Source: Paramecium octaurelia (taxonomy: Eukaryota > Ciliophora > Oligohymenophorea > Peniculida > Parameciidae). Taken from it: a stretch of 64,000 nucleotides of DNA. The position numbers and the translations under genes are program-made. Numbering within the stretch: position 1 is the stretch's first letter; each line of letters starts with the position of its first letter. The notes beneath the pieces were generated by a model. It was given only the letters and a program-made list of their open reading frames with translations, did no database searches and had not been told where the DNA came from. The stretch lies in contig CAJJDP010000017.1 in the NCBI GenBank assembly GCA_905182995.1, positions 1 to 64,000 on the forward strand. Reading direction: 5' to 3'. This document shows positions 11,950 to 25,818 of the stretch, piece by piece.

Positions 11950-14900
11950 TCAGAACATGAGATATCCCAAAACGATTGTTGATAATCCAAGAATATATCC
12001 TGAATCAGTTGTTGTTTAATTAGTTGTATTGTTTGTATTATTATCTGATGTATTTGGTTAAACTACAACTGCAGTGCAAACTCCGCATTTGCTTGTTGAT
12101 GCATTCCAAGTATAAGTATATCCAGAAACCTAGAAGCAATCATTTAATGACAAAGTTGATGGGTCTGTGGCTGTGCATGTTCCACTAACAAGAGTACAAA
12201 TTTATTAAGTCTTTTTATCCCAATTCAAGAATCTTGTGCAAGCACCATTGGTAGCTTAGTTTGTAGCACAAGTGTGAGTGGCACATTTACTAGCAACTGC
12301 TGTTGCTCCAGTTCCTGATGCTGCAGTCCATGAACATCTATCCTTAGCAGCTTAGCAAGCAAGTTAATCATTACTAGCAGTTGTGCATGCTGTCATTAAT
12401 GCACAAGTTCCAGTACCAGCAGCAGCTCCTGTGGCAGTTGATTAAGTGAATACACAGATTCCATCTAATCCACCTGAATTACATGCTGTCTTAGTTGTAT
12501 AGGTTGAGCAGTTAGCTTTTGCAATGCAAGCAGTTCCATTTGAAACACATGATGACAAGGCAACTGCACAAACATTGGTTGATGTACCATTTTGAATATC
12601 AGCACAAGCAAGTAATCTACATTTGGCTGTGTTGTTATTTGTAGCAGAAGCAAGTTCCCAATAGCAAATACCATCTGATCCAACTGCTGTTGTGCAGGCA
12701 GTTTAAGTAGTGTATGATGTGCATGCTCCTTTGAGTAAGCAGCTTGTACCATCCGATGTGCATGTTGATAATTATGAAGAACATGTTGCATGGGTTGTTC
12801 CAGTCAAATCAGCACATGATTAATCTCTGCAACTACTAGCAGTGGTATCCCAAGTACAAATACCTGTTGAAGTAATGGCTCCAGATGTTAAAACAGCTCC
12901 TTTGTCGTTGAAATAACATCCTGCTTAGGTAGTGTATGATGAGCAAGCACCTAAGGCAATGCAACCAGTTGTTCCATTTGTTGTACACTTCTTACTAGCA
13001 ATTTAACAATCAGAATGAGTTGTGTAGAAGGCATCAGCACAAGATGTATATGGTTTGCAAACCTTTGGATCTGAAGAATTCAAGGCTGGGACTGATTGAA
13101 TGCAAGCTCCATCATATCCTGTAACACATCCACCATCAGTATTTGTTTCAGAACATAAAGTAATTCCAACACAATTTGATCCATTTGTTGTGCATTAGTT
13201 ACTTATCCATTTGCATGATGAATCAGAATTCCAAGTCAAACTCTTGCATGAGGTATATCTAAAGCAAGCTCCTGTGGATCCATCAGTGTTAACGTAGCTG
13301 CTTATCCACAAACATGGTCCATTTGTTCCCTCAATGCAGGCACTTCTAATTGTGGTTTATTCACAATTTTAGACTCTAGCACATTTTCCATTGGCACCAG
13401 CGGTACATCCAGCTCTTTAGGTTTGGCATGCAGCATGAGTAGTTCCACTGAAATCCTAGCAATCTTTATCTCTGCATTTATTTTATGCACTATCCCAAGC
13501 ACAAACAGTTCCATTAAGAGCAGTTGTACAAGCAACATCAATAGTAACAGCAGAACAAGTTGATTTGGTAACACATCCACCACCATTCTTTGTTGTGCAA
13601 TTTGTGAAATAACTTGCGCAAGCTGATTCAGTGGTTAATGTTGCTGGGGCTGTATTACATGTCTTAACTGTACAATATGCTTAGTTAGTGCCTACAGCTG
13701 GCATCCATTCACATTATAGATTTGTTGATGAAGTAACGCATCCAGCCTAGTTCAAAGCTTAGAAGCAAGTTCCTCTTGTTACACAATTTGTTCCATTTGT
13801 TGTACATGTGCTTAAGGCTTATTTGCATAAGGCATCGGTGGCAAAAGCAAAATCTTCACAAACTTTTGTCTTACATTTTACTGAATCCAAAGTACATCCA
13901 GCAAGATATGTATTACAGTCATCAGCTGAAGCTGTTGAATCTGGGGCATTTTCACAAGTTCTTGTGATACAAGCTGTTCCATTCCAATAGCATGATCTGC
14001 CAGTCTTATCAGAAACACATTACTTTTATGTCATAGATTCACATGTATCTGGAATATCAACACATCCTTATCCTGAGCTTGCAACTGTACATTTATTATT
14101 AAAGTATGCTCTGCATTTATCATTATCATCATAATCAGTAGTTGCAGGTGCAGTAGCACATGACTTATCTGCACATTAAGTTCCATTCCATCCACAAAGA
14201 TCTCCTGTAGCGTTGAATCTGCATTATTCTTAATGGATATAAGTAGAACAAGCTGCTGTCTATTAACATCCTCCTAAAACTGGGGTACCACCATTTGTAT
14301 CTGGTGTAGCAACAACTGTGCATTTAATGCTAGTTGTGGAGAAATAGGCATCACAATCAGCATGAGTTGCTGTTGCAGTTGGAGCGGTTGTGCATGATTT
14401 ATCTTAGCATACTGGTGTAGTTAAGTTTGTGTTCCAAACACAGACACCTCCACTTGAATTAGTTTTGCATTAATCTTCTATTGAATAAGAACTGCAGGCA
14501 CCTCTAGCCATACAACCAGCAACAGCAGCTCCATTTGTAGCTCTAACTGTGCAAAGGAGAGATGCATCAACTGCTACACACTCAGTATGAGTATCGTAAG
14601 ATGTTGTGGCTTCAATGTTACCACAATTCAAATCAACGCATGTCTTATTAGTAGGATTCCAGAAACATTTTCCACCAGTTGAATTGAATTTACATTATTA
14701 AGTTGATTTGTATGAGGCACAAGTAGCTCTTACTTAGCAACCTCCTGTTCTTGCGACTGTGCATGTAGATAGATATCCAATACATTCAGCATGTGAGTCA
14801 AAGCTTGTATCTGCTGAAGCTGTATCACAAGTTTTTCTGACACAAGATGATCCTGAGACAACACATTCACCTTCAACTGCGTAAACGCATGCTGCTGTTG

Positions 14901-17900
14901 TCAAACTAGCACATGTGGCTGCCATAGTTGTGCAGGCAGTTGGTGAAGAAACAGCGTTTGAAGTACATGTACTTAACCAAGTATTACAATCTGAATGAGC
15001 AAATGGTGTTGTTTTATTAGCACATGTCTTGGTTTAACATCCTGATGTGGCTAATGCTATGCAACCAGATTTTAAAGTATTGCATATAGCATCACTAAAA
15101 GTATATCCTGATCCTAATTTAATTGATTCACAAGTAGTTGAAGCTGATATAGCTTGGCATGCAGTATCACCACTATTAGCAGTACAATATCCAGCAGTTG
15201 ATCTATAACAATTGGCCATTGTTGTGTATCCAGTACAAGCAGATTAAATTGTTACACAACCAGTTCCATCTCTTTTAACACTACATGTAGTACTATAAGC
15301 TTAACAAAGAGCCCAAGTGAGACTTGAACCTGTTAATGCTTCACATGTGCTAAATGCTTAGCATGCATTTCCAGCAACATTAAGATAACAAGCAGTGCTA
15401 TATGCTTAGCATGTGGCATGAGTTGCACTTGATAATCCTGTGATTAAAGAGCAATTAGATGAAGTAATATCTTGACAAGCAGCAGGTGAGGCAGAAGCAT
15501 TCCAAAAGCATTTTAAGCCATCTGTTCTTTAAGTACAAGCAGTTTACGCTGAGTAACTAGAGCAAGCTGCTTATAATGCTTGGCATGCTGTTCCATCAGA
15601 AATAACAGTACAAGCAGTACTATATGCTTGACATGTGGCATGAGTTGCGCTTGTTAACGATGTGAGTGCATTACAATTTGTTGAAGTAATATCTTGACAA
15701 GCAGCAGGTGAAGCAGAAGCATTCCAAAAGCATTTTAAGCCATCTGTTCTTTAAGTACAAGCAGTTTACGCTGAGTAACTAGAGCAAGCTGCTTATAATG
15801 CTTGGCATGCTGTTCCATCAGAAATAACAGTACAAGCAGTACTATATGCTTGACATGTGGCATGAGTTGCGCTTGTTAACGATGTGAGTGCATTACAATT
15901 TGTTGAAGTAATATCTTGACAAGCAGCAGGTGAAGCAGAAGCATTCCAAAAGCATTTTAAGCCATCTGTTCTTTAAGTACAAGCAGTTTACGCTGAGTAA
16001 CTAGAGCAAGCTGCTTATAATGCTTGGCATGCTGTTCCATCAGAAATAACAGTACAAGCAGTACTATATGCTTGACATGTGGCATGAGTTGCGCTTGTTA
16101 ACGATGTGAGTGCATTACAATTTGTTGAAGTAATATCTTGACAAGCAGCAGGTGAAGCAGAAGCATTCCAAAAGCATTTTAAGCCATCTGTTCTTTAAGT
16201 ACAAGCAGTTTACGCTGAGTAACTAGAGCAAGCTGCTTATAATGCTTAGCATGCTGTTCCATCAGAAATAACAGTACAAGCAGTACTATATGCTTGACAT
16301 GTGGCATGAGTTGCGCTTGTTAACGATGTGAGTGCATTACAATTTGTTGAAGTAATATCTTGACAAGCAGCAGGTGAAGCAGAAGCATTCCAAAAGCATT
16401 TTAAGCCATCTGTTCTTTAAGTACAAGCAGTTTACGCTGAGTAACTAGAGCAAGCTGCTTATAATGCTTGGCATGCTGTTCCATCAGAAATAACAGTACA
16501 AGCAGTATTATATGCTTGACATGAGGCATGAGTTGCGCCTGTTAATGATGTGAGTGCATTACAATTTGTTGAAGTAATATCTTGACAAGCAGCAGGTGAG
16601 GCAGAAGCATTCCAAAAGCATTTTAAGCCATCTGTTCTTTTAGTACAAGCAGTTTGCGCTGAGTAACTAGAGCAAGCTGCTTATAATGCTTGGCATGCTG
16701 TTCCATCAGAAATAACAGTACAAGCAGTACTATATGCTTGACATGTGGCATGAGTTGCGCTTGTTAATGATGTGAGTGCATTACAATTTGTTGAAGTAAT
16801 ATCTTGACAAGCAGCAGGTGAAGCAGAAGCATTCCAAAAGCATGATAAACCATCTGTTCTTCTAACACAATCACCTTAGGCTGTGTAAGTACTGCAAGCT
16901 GCTGCTTATATAAGACAAGCAGTTCCAGCTGAATTAGCAGTACATGTTGTACTATATCCTTAACAACCTGAATGGGTTAAACTTGTTCCTGTTACAAGAG
17001 CACAAGAGAATGTGCAAGTATCTGTTTCAACAGCACTATTTGTATTGGTGCAACCAAGTTTAATAGCTTCGCATAAAGTTTTGGTACCTTAAAAGGTTGA
17101 GCATGCACCTTGAAGATATGTATTAGAAAAGCATTTGCCATGAGAGGATTTCCATGTACAGTCATCTGATGCAGCTGTTAAGGTTCTATAGCATTAAGCT
17201 GATGATACATAGTCACTGCAATTAGCTGATCTTGTCACACATCCTAATGCTTAAGTTTTGTATAGAACTGTACAAGTATCGCTTGGTGTTGGATAAGCTG
17301 AGCACTATGAATCTGATTGGTAAGAAGCAGTATCTGCTGCATCTGCACATGTTGCATTTCTACAAGCTGTTCCAGTCCATATGCAAGTTTTTCCAGCAGA
17401 AGTTTACTTACAATTTTCGCTTGATCCATAAGAAGTACAAGCTGTAGCTAAACTTTAACAAGTTGTTTTTGCATTATTCGTTGTGCATGTATTCAAAACA
17501 CCTTAACAACCAGAGTGAGTGGATAATGAAATGTTTGCACATGTTCTATCAACACAAGTAGAACCATTCCAATAACAATCTCCATTTGCTTTTGAACCAG
17601 TTGTGCAATTAGCTGATGATGTCAAAGAACCACAACTTGATGGTTTTGGAATGCAACCATCTGCTGTATTATTGGCAATACAAGAAGTCAAATAAGTAGA
17701 ACAATTTGAAGAACTAAAAACTGTCAAGAATCCTGTTGTTGTTGTAACGCTAGCAGTAGTGCAAGATTTTTCAACACAAGCTGAAGTAGCACTATTCCAT
17801 AAGCATGTTGGGAATCCAACTCTTGTGATTTCACAATTTTCAGTTGATTTTCTAGCTGCACAAGTTGTTGGTAAGTCTTAGCATCCTTAAATTGCTCCGC

Positions 17901-19785
17901 TAACAGGGTTATTTGCTACACAACCTGATTTGTATGTACCACAATCAGATGTTGTTGCTGTAGTCTTTGGAGCAGTAGAGCAAGCTTTATCAATACAAGA
18001 TGAACCATTCCAACCACATAATGGATAGGATTTAACTCCATTTGTAACTTACAATCTAATATTACAAGCAGCTTCAATTGTGATAGCTTCACATTTAAGG
18101 GGTAGAGGAACACATCCAGTACCAGTATTGCTCAAAGTACAACCTACATCATAAGTTTAGCAATCTGCATGGGTTGCTGTGGTTGATGAAGCCAAAACAC
18201 ACTCTTTTTTATAGCATTTTCCTTTCCAAATACAAGCTTTATTGTTGAGATCTTTATCACAAATTGTTTATACCAATGAATTTTCGCATGTTTTATCAAC
18301 ACAACCTGCACTGGTTGAGTTTAATGTACAAGATGATAAAAAGGCAACACACAAATCGTTAGTAGTATTAGTTGCAGGAGCATTAGCACAAGTTTTATCT
18401 TTACAAGTTGAACTGGCAGAATCCCAGAAACAAATGGCTCCAGAAGAATTTTTAACACAAGCAGCTTCTAAAGTAATTACTGCACATGTAGTGTTTGTTA
18501 CGCATCCACCTCCACTCTTTGTTATACAGTTGCTGGCTGGTAAATATGCTTCACATGCATCATTAGTTGTTATTGTTGTTGGAGCATTTGCACAAGTTCT
18601 AGATTAACATCCACCTCCAGATTTAACAGTGCATGTTGATAAATATGATGTACATAAATCATGAGTGTTATTGGTAGTAGGTGCATTTGCGCATGTCTTT
18701 TCTTTGCATGTAGTATCCCAAATGCAATCAGTTCCAGATGTATTTTTCACACAAGCTGCTTAGACATTTGCAGCTGAACATGCTCCATTGGAAACACAAC
18801 CTCCTCCTGATTTGGTGATACAACCTGTTACGAATCCAGCACAAGCTGAATTGGTTGTCATAGTTGTTGGTGCATTTGTACATGTCTTATCAACACATGC
18901 AGTTCCAGTCCAATAGCAATCCCCATTTGAACTATTTTTAACACAAGCAGCTTAGATAGTAGCAGCTGCACAAGTGGTTCTAGTGACACATCCTCCATTA
19001 GCCTTAGTTGTACATGTTCCGTCAGTTCTAAAAGATTTACAAGTATCATCGGTTGTTAATGATGTTGGTGCATTATCACAAATTCTGTCTTTGCATGCAG
19101 CTCCATCCCAATAACATGCAACTGATTTTAATTTATTCCACACACATTGAATTTCTAATGTTTAATCACTACAATTATTTCCACTGTCGACACATCCACC
19201 TCCTGTCTTTGTTGTGCAAGTTGAAATGACATCTCTGCAATCTTTGTCTGTAGCGAATGTTGTAGGTAATTTATCGCATGTGTTAGCATCTACACAAGTG
19301 TTATTTGTTGTATCCCAGTAGCATAAGCTACCAGCTGCATTCTTCACGCAAGGTAGTTATTTCTTGTATGTGCTACAAGCATCGACTTCAACACAATGAG
19401 TTCCATCTGTAATACATCTATTACTTATTGCTTAACAGTCACCGTCTGTTGTTTTTGCAAAGGCTGTGCATCCTGTGAAGAAGGTACATTTTTTATCAAC
19501 CCATGCACAGGCAGCATAAGTTCCACAATCTGTACATGGTTTTGCTTTTGGACAATCTGTTTCAGCAAAGGTATCACAATATGCAGCATAGGTCACTGTT
19601 GGAGTGACTGGTGTTGTAGAAACTGCACAAGCTTTTTTTGTACTGTCCCATGCACAACCAAGTGAAGTATTTTTTAAACAATCTCCTTCTGATAACAATT
19701 ATGCACATGTGCATGATGTTATACTATAGGTTTGACTTGCTGCTAAAACTAGCAACAATGCTAATATCATGAATTATTTATTCAT
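11950..19785 (-). CDS. Paramecium surface antigen (immobilization-antigen family), 2,611 aa
   Basis: One uninterrupted 2,612-codon frame under the ciliate code, from ATG at 19785 to TGA at 11952-11950. It begins with a signal peptide (MNKQFMILALLLVLAASQ). The body is a long series of Cys-rich periods of about 65-75 residues with eight cysteines each, built around phrases such as CYWDG/CFWN and TKSGGGC. This is the PSA repeat architecture. The central part holds seven near-identical 74-residue periods. The C-terminus ends in a Thr/Asn-rich stretch and a hydrophobic tail (GYILGLSTIVLGYLMF) with no charged cytosolic end, as expected for a GPI-anchor signal. Members of this family coat the cell and cilia and are expressed one at a time. 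Which serotype this is, and whether it is expressed, cannot be told. No intron is needed and the whole frame is intact. Confidence 0.95.
15400..16860 (-). repeat. Seven tandem 222-bp units inside the surface antigen
   Basis: The anchor ATGCTTGACATG (first copy ATGCTTAGCATG) recurs every 222 bp near 15401, 15623, 15845, 16068, 16290, 16512 and 16734. The inner copies differ by only a few bases; the first and last are diverged. Each encodes 74 residues with eight cysteines, including CTQRTDGLKCFWN. The period keeps the frame, so copy number can change without breaking the protein. Central near-perfect repeats of this kind are known in Paramecium surface antigens and probably homogenise by unequal exchange. 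Confidence 0.95.
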
Positions 19786-22212
19786 TGAAAGTATTAATTA
19801 TAAGTTCAAAATTTTTTCAAGTTAAATTAATCAGAATAAATATTAATTTTTACAATAATTAAATTAGATCATATAATCTTTGAGTTTTTGAACCAGAATT
19901 TATTTTTTTAAATAATTGTCCTCATTAATATTTATACTAATATAAATTCAATTAGTATTGAAGGCTTTAAGTGATGAAGTTAAAGGCACAATCTGAATGT
20001 GTTCTTCATTTCTACTCTGTTGATTTTCAATATTTTAAGTTTTTGATCAGCTTAGCATTCAGAGATCACCAAAGCAGGCTAAAGTCACTCAACTTGCTTA
20101 AGCTTAGAATATTTGGTTTTCTTCTAAAAGCTTTCTCCATCACAAGGAAAAAATGAAAAGCAGAAGAACAATGAAAGAAAGAAAAATGAAAAAAAGTATG
20201 GAAATTGATATACACATGTACCTTCCCTTATTGGTTAAAAAGACCAAATAGTACTTTACTTAGATTTGTTTTTGCATTCTTTATTTAACAGGATGCTTTT
20301 TTAGTTCGAAATGCATGAAAGTGATTTCTTACACAATGATTAGAATAATATATATAAGCTTTCACCCAGAAATAAATTACTAAATGATAAATAAGAAAGT
20401 TTGAAATATGAAGACACTAGACACAATAATTGTAACAAGAATAGGTGAAGAGCACCTCAATTTCAGATTAGTATTCCTTATTTAAATTTTTATTTTTTTA
20501 TAATTGTAGTTAATTATACATAACAATTTATTTTTAATTATTTTATATCTCACTTTAATATTCCTTTGATTCGAATGACAGTAAACATAAAATTGAATTG
20601 CCTTAATAATTTTCTGAATATACTTAAGATTGAAGTGTCTAGATAATTCTTAATACTAATATACTAACTTGAATTTAACATTTTATTTATCAGATTAACA
20701 AAAATTTGTTTTAAATCTGAACTAACAAATACTCTCACACTTCAAATTTTTAGAAATTCGTTAAACCGTAACATTTTTATTTCGCTTTTCATATTTTTTT
20801 ACCTTAAATCAAAAAGGGTTCATAGACAGTTTGATTTGGCATATAAGAAGTGAATATTTGGCACAATAAATTGGCCTGGTCTTCTGATTCTAAAATTTTT
20901 TATAAATATAATTGATTAGTTTATATAATATCAACTCTAATATGATTAATCAGGAATGAAAATTAAAAGCAAAGTTGGTCTTAAAATTAATATAGGATTA
21001 CGACCATGTGAGCTTTGAATAAATACATTTATTTTCTATTCTTCTAAATCTGATTTTAATCATTATTAATTTATGACAAATAATATGAAGATGTCATATG
21101 AAGCTTTCTTTTCTTTCTCGTGCTTGATTTAAAGATGAATGATACTTGATTGTGTACTTTAAGGGTAAATATTAAGCCGTTCACTAAACTACTGTAAAGT
21201 ATTGAAAACAAGTATTTTATTATATAATGCGATTTTTAATATACTTGCCAATCTTGTTATATTTAGAGAATAATTTCGATGAAGCTACTATTTCAAGTTT
21301 AAAAAGGATTCTAAACATAAAATAATGAAGAATGGTAGGACAATTTCGACTCATTCTAAATTTAGATTTAATTTGATTTATTTTTCCATTTTTCAGACAA
21401 CTTTGGATTGGAATAAGTGTTTGGCTAATTTTCAATCTCCATACATTGGTAATGATTTGTCATAGAACGATAAAATCATAAGTTTATAAACCTGATCATT
21501 TAATGATAATTTTTATATATTTTATAACTATTGCAAACCTTCACTCACCATAACATTCTAAATTCTATATTTCCTTAACTGTATTATATCAATGGAATTT
21601 TGTGCTTTGAAAAGCCTTCCTTGAATATTTAATGCATTATGGAAAACTGTTGGCGGCTCTTACAAATCACATTTGTACATCAAACATAATATAAAAATTT
21701 ATTATAATATTTTTATGCTCCTTAAAAATTTAATAAACAATGTTGATAACTCTATTCTGTTGTTGATCTAGCTAAGTTTATTTTGTTTCTTTTTTTTTCT
21801 CAATGTCAAATAAGCACTTCAAAAGAAAATTGGTTAAATTTACCTACATTTAATAAGTTTCTAGTCAAAAAGGAATTTTAACAGAAATATCAGCAAATTC
21901 TATTAACTAATTACTAAGGAATATCCAGAATTAATTGCAAACTTGGAGAGGTTATTTTAAAAATTCTTAAATTATTTCTTATTATTATTGTCTCATTTCT
22001 GAAACCCAAATGTATTAAAATATAAAACCGGGTTAGTTTTCAAAAATAATTTCATTTAAAGTAGCGATTAGCATCGTCTTATGTAATATATATTCAACAC
22101 TTAAGCAGAATATTGAGGAAACTTAAGAATAACTTTTGATATGCTTAAAAATTATCATATATTTTATAAGAAATTTAATTTAATAAATATTTCTATATAT
22201 TTTCAATTTTAT
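19786..22212. other. Upstream region of the antigen and spacer; no gene seen
   Basis: Holds the promoter side of the antigen gene (just right of 19785) and the 3' side of the macro/WWE gene (just left of 22213). A short open stretch (19971-20156, plus) and a minus-strand one (21220-21435) show no family resemblance or coding-like composition. No RNA gene recognised. Confidence 0.5.
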
Positions 22213-25200
22213 TCAATTTTTATCTTAGAGTGGCTATCTCTTTGCTACAATTTTTCGATTAGGAGAAAGAACTTAGATTATCTATTCTGTGCTCCTCCTA
22301 TTCGTTACTTAAATTTTTGATTTTAATCTAGGTGTATTTTCCAACAATTCCAATATTTTAGTTTCCGCCATATTTTCATCGTCATATAGAGTGTGAACAA
22401 GTACCTGATCATATTTCACTTATTTCTGTTAATTAATTTCAAAGAAGATGACTTTAGATCCATTTTCCTCCTTATTAGATGCTTCAATAAGTTTCTCAAT
22501 CTTAAACTGAGAATTTTACCTAATCAAAACATTTTCCTCATTCCGGTTCTCATATGGAATAAACTATATTGGCCTAATATTTCCAAACTACAAATTTTTT
22601 TAGTAGTGTCCTTCTTTAGTCAGGTATATTTCATAGAATTTATAGAATATATCAAACTTTCTTTTTCCTTAGATTTCCTATTATATCAAATATCTATTTA
22701 AATCATCAGAAACTTATTTTCCATCTATATAGTATTTTCTCTCACCAAAGTTATCAATGGAAATTATAGTTTGCTCTGAATTATTGTGAGTTTTGTCCCA
22801 AATTCGTTGTTTGTCTAAATCTATTAGATGTGTTCCAGGGTATTTACTGTAAGGATATAATATATTAAATTGTTAATCTTAACCTTTCTCGAATTAGGTG
22901 TAAAATTTGCAAATTTTTCTATTAACTTCATAATCGTCATAATCTTCAAAATGATCTTACTCAAACCATTACCATTAGTATTTTACATAATTTTCGGTCT
23001 TTTATAATGGGTTATCAGATAAAAGATGATTTAATTGATATGTCAATCTTTTACATCTTAAATCATCATTTTCAAGTATGAAAATCTATTTAATATTACA
23101 ATCCTCTTGAAACAAACAATTTATGATTTCTTTCAAAAGAATTTAGCTGGCCATGTTCATATAAAAACCAAAAATTTCAACGCTAATAACTGGAAAGGCA
23201 ATTTATTTGATATTCTTTTCTTTGGCCAATTAAAAAATATTCTAAATCAATTCCTGTATTATTTTTTAGTCACGAACCAAAGTCTTTGCTTGCCTATAAG
23301 TGGGAGGATAAATATTAAATATATGATCTACATGGGAGTCAGTATTAACTTTGTAATAAAATAATTCCCCAGGATTTAAGAATTGTTTATCCTTCATTAT
23401 TTCTTTGAAAAATTTTAATATATCATTATTAGTAATTGATAATAAATTTTTAACTTATTGATTTTACAAGCCAATTTCTCCAAATTCACACTTATCATTC
23501 ATTATTTAATATACGATTGCCTCGCACTAAATTTGGGTGATATCACCCTTAACAATACACAATTCTTTTCCTTCAAATGTTAACTTCTCCAAAATTGATT
23601 CTTCAGGATTGAAACTAGTAATACTTTTGAATTCAAAATAGCTAGATGTTTTTTATTAAATTTATTGCAATTATTAAAACTTAGCAGTTAATTAATTAAT
23701 TTATTAATTATTAAGGGGTAGACTTTTAACTATAGAAAGTCCTTTAATTCTGTTTTCTAACATAGATAATTATTTTAATAATTCAATTATGTAGTTTTAG
23801 AACCCTGTAATGACAATCTTACTTAAATTAGTGTAAGGTTCTTTAGTAAAATCTATGGTTGCTCCTAGCTTTAATTCAATTTCTTTTAAACGATATTTCG
23901 ATTATAAACAGTTATAAATTAATGTATTTTCAACTTTAAATTCTTATGTAATCCATGCATTTTGATATTTACTCTTTAAATCTTTTAAAAACTCGTTTGT
24001 TTCTTTAAGGTGCTAATTTAGACCCAAAAAGAATGCTTGATGTTTATTCTATTGATCTAAATTGCCTTGATGTACAAAAATGTCATTTTTTGATATTTAC
24101 TCAGGAACTTAAATGTTAAAGTATTCAAGACTCTCTTTGTAAAGTAAATTAAGTTTTTTCACACTCAAATTAGCCATAAACTGAGTTTCTAGTATCTCCT
24201 GTACTTTTTTAATTTCAAAATGTTTATCCAAAACAGCTAAACATAAAATATTTTTCTCATCTACTTCTTTAATGGTAATATTAACCTTATCCTGAAAATC
24301 TGAAAGTAGGTTTTTAAAAACTTAGTTAAATAATTTATTTTTTTCCTTACAATTTTTTAACAAATTTAATATTAAAGGTTTGGCTTCCAATTTAATAATT
24401 TGCCATGTGCATGATTATAATTTAGTACTAAGTTGTTTTTCTAGCTCTCTCCATTTTTCTTAATTTGTTTTTAATGCTATTTCTATATCATCACCATTCG
24501 AATGTACTGAAAAACAAGATGAATATCTTAAAAAGTATTCCGAAAGATAGTTTTCCCAAATCACCTTTTGATTTTGGGGGATTTTAATAATTTTGTATGG
24601 CAAATGTATTTCTTCAATTTTAGATTTAATATCTTTGGCTTATTTTATAAATTCCGTTTTTTCCTAATCTTTAACTAACCAAGTAGTTGTTGTAAATTGT
24701 AGCTACAGTTTTTAGTCCTATAAAGTTTGATGATTGGATATTTCAATATTTATCTAAGGATACTATCTTCTAAGATGATTGATTTTTATCTAAATGATAT
24801 CTTCTTCCTCTGGCAAATCATAAAATATTATACTGTCTGTTATACTTTCCTTTTTTATAATTTCTTTTGATTTAAGGATTTCATTCAGTTTATTTTATTA
24901 TTCTACTATACTTTTTCCATTATTTTGGATTAAGAAATAAAGTTAATCATGTTATAAGAATAATTCATTGACTTAAATTTTCATTTTTATTATTTCCAAA
25001 TTCAAATATACAACATCCCAGCATACAACATTTAAACTTCTCTCAATTAATTAATAAACCTCTTTTTTGATTAAAATATTATATTTTGCTAATGCTTCTG
25101 CATTAGATGAACACTCAATTTGAAGAATTGTAGTATTTTCTAAATAGTCGCAAATAGTATCAAAACATCGATCTAAATCGTTAATATTTACTTGTCTAAT

Positions 25201-25818
25201 TTAGGGTGGAGGTATTTATAAGAGACAATCATCATATTTGAATAGTATTTTTCCTCCCACTTCCAAAACTAACTTTTCAAAATAGGGAAAAAACGAATGA
25301 CCATATATAATCATTTCAATATGACCTTATAGATTATTCTCCTACTTTCCTTTAAATTGGTAAATCCTTTATTAACACAATTTATCTTCTTCATCAATTG
25401 CTGTTTATTTTATAGACAAATTCAATAAATTAAAACGTTTTTTTTCTGTTTTTTATTGACTTTCTCCTAAAGTAGTATCAAATGTAACAGTTATTTTAAT
25501 TTTACCTTCAGCATAATAACTATCAATAAATTATTATAGCTATTCTTTGCAATTGTTCCTTCGCCACTCTCTTTGATTTAGTGATATAGTTATTTCAGTT
25601 CCTAAAGACTATTAAGGATTAAAAAAATTTCTTTCTGTCATTTACTCATCTAATTTATTCATTAACTTACTTTTGAAATTTCTATATCCTGTCATTTCAT
25701 TTTCATCCCTGTAACAAGATTTCGCCAAACTTTAATTAGACTTGACTTATGAATGAACTCCTGATTAAAATATTCTAGGAGATTAATCAATTTTTGGAAA
25801 TTGGACTTGATTATTCAT
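22213..25818 (-). CDS. Macro-domain plus WWE-domain protein, PARP14-like architecture without a visible catalytic domain, 1,201 aa
   Basis: A single 1,202-codon frame from ATG 25818 to TGA 22215-22213, with no introns. About 740 N-terminal residues alternate beta- and alpha-like segments and include phrases such as IIFYDLPEEEDIIQ, suggesting a series of RRM/KH-like modules as in PARP14-type proteins (inference). A macro domain follows at about 750-915: ELCIVKGDITQIQCEAIV, then IAFPVISVEIFGF, which matches the I-S-x-x-I-F-G-F phosphate loop. The usual N-A-A-N motif is replaced (IVYQIMND) and the GGGVA loop is not recognisable, so ADP-ribose hydrolysis is doubtful. A WWE domain starts at about 945 with YQWQWFEQDHFED. 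A lysine/arginine-containing tail follows. No PARP catalytic signature is seen. A likely role is binding ADP-ribose or poly-ADP-ribose. Paralogous to the gene at 29.9-33.4 kb and to the relic at 3.8-4.0 kb. Confidence 0.85.

Noticed and set aside
15400..16860. CRISPR-like array or satellite
   Set aside because: The 222-bp units are contiguous coding periods of the antigen with no unique spacers.
13302..18607. Several open frames of 60-121 codons on both strands inside the surface antigen
   Set aside because: They are out-of-frame shadows of the antigen's biased repeat composition. The antigen frame itself is continuous for 2,612 codons.
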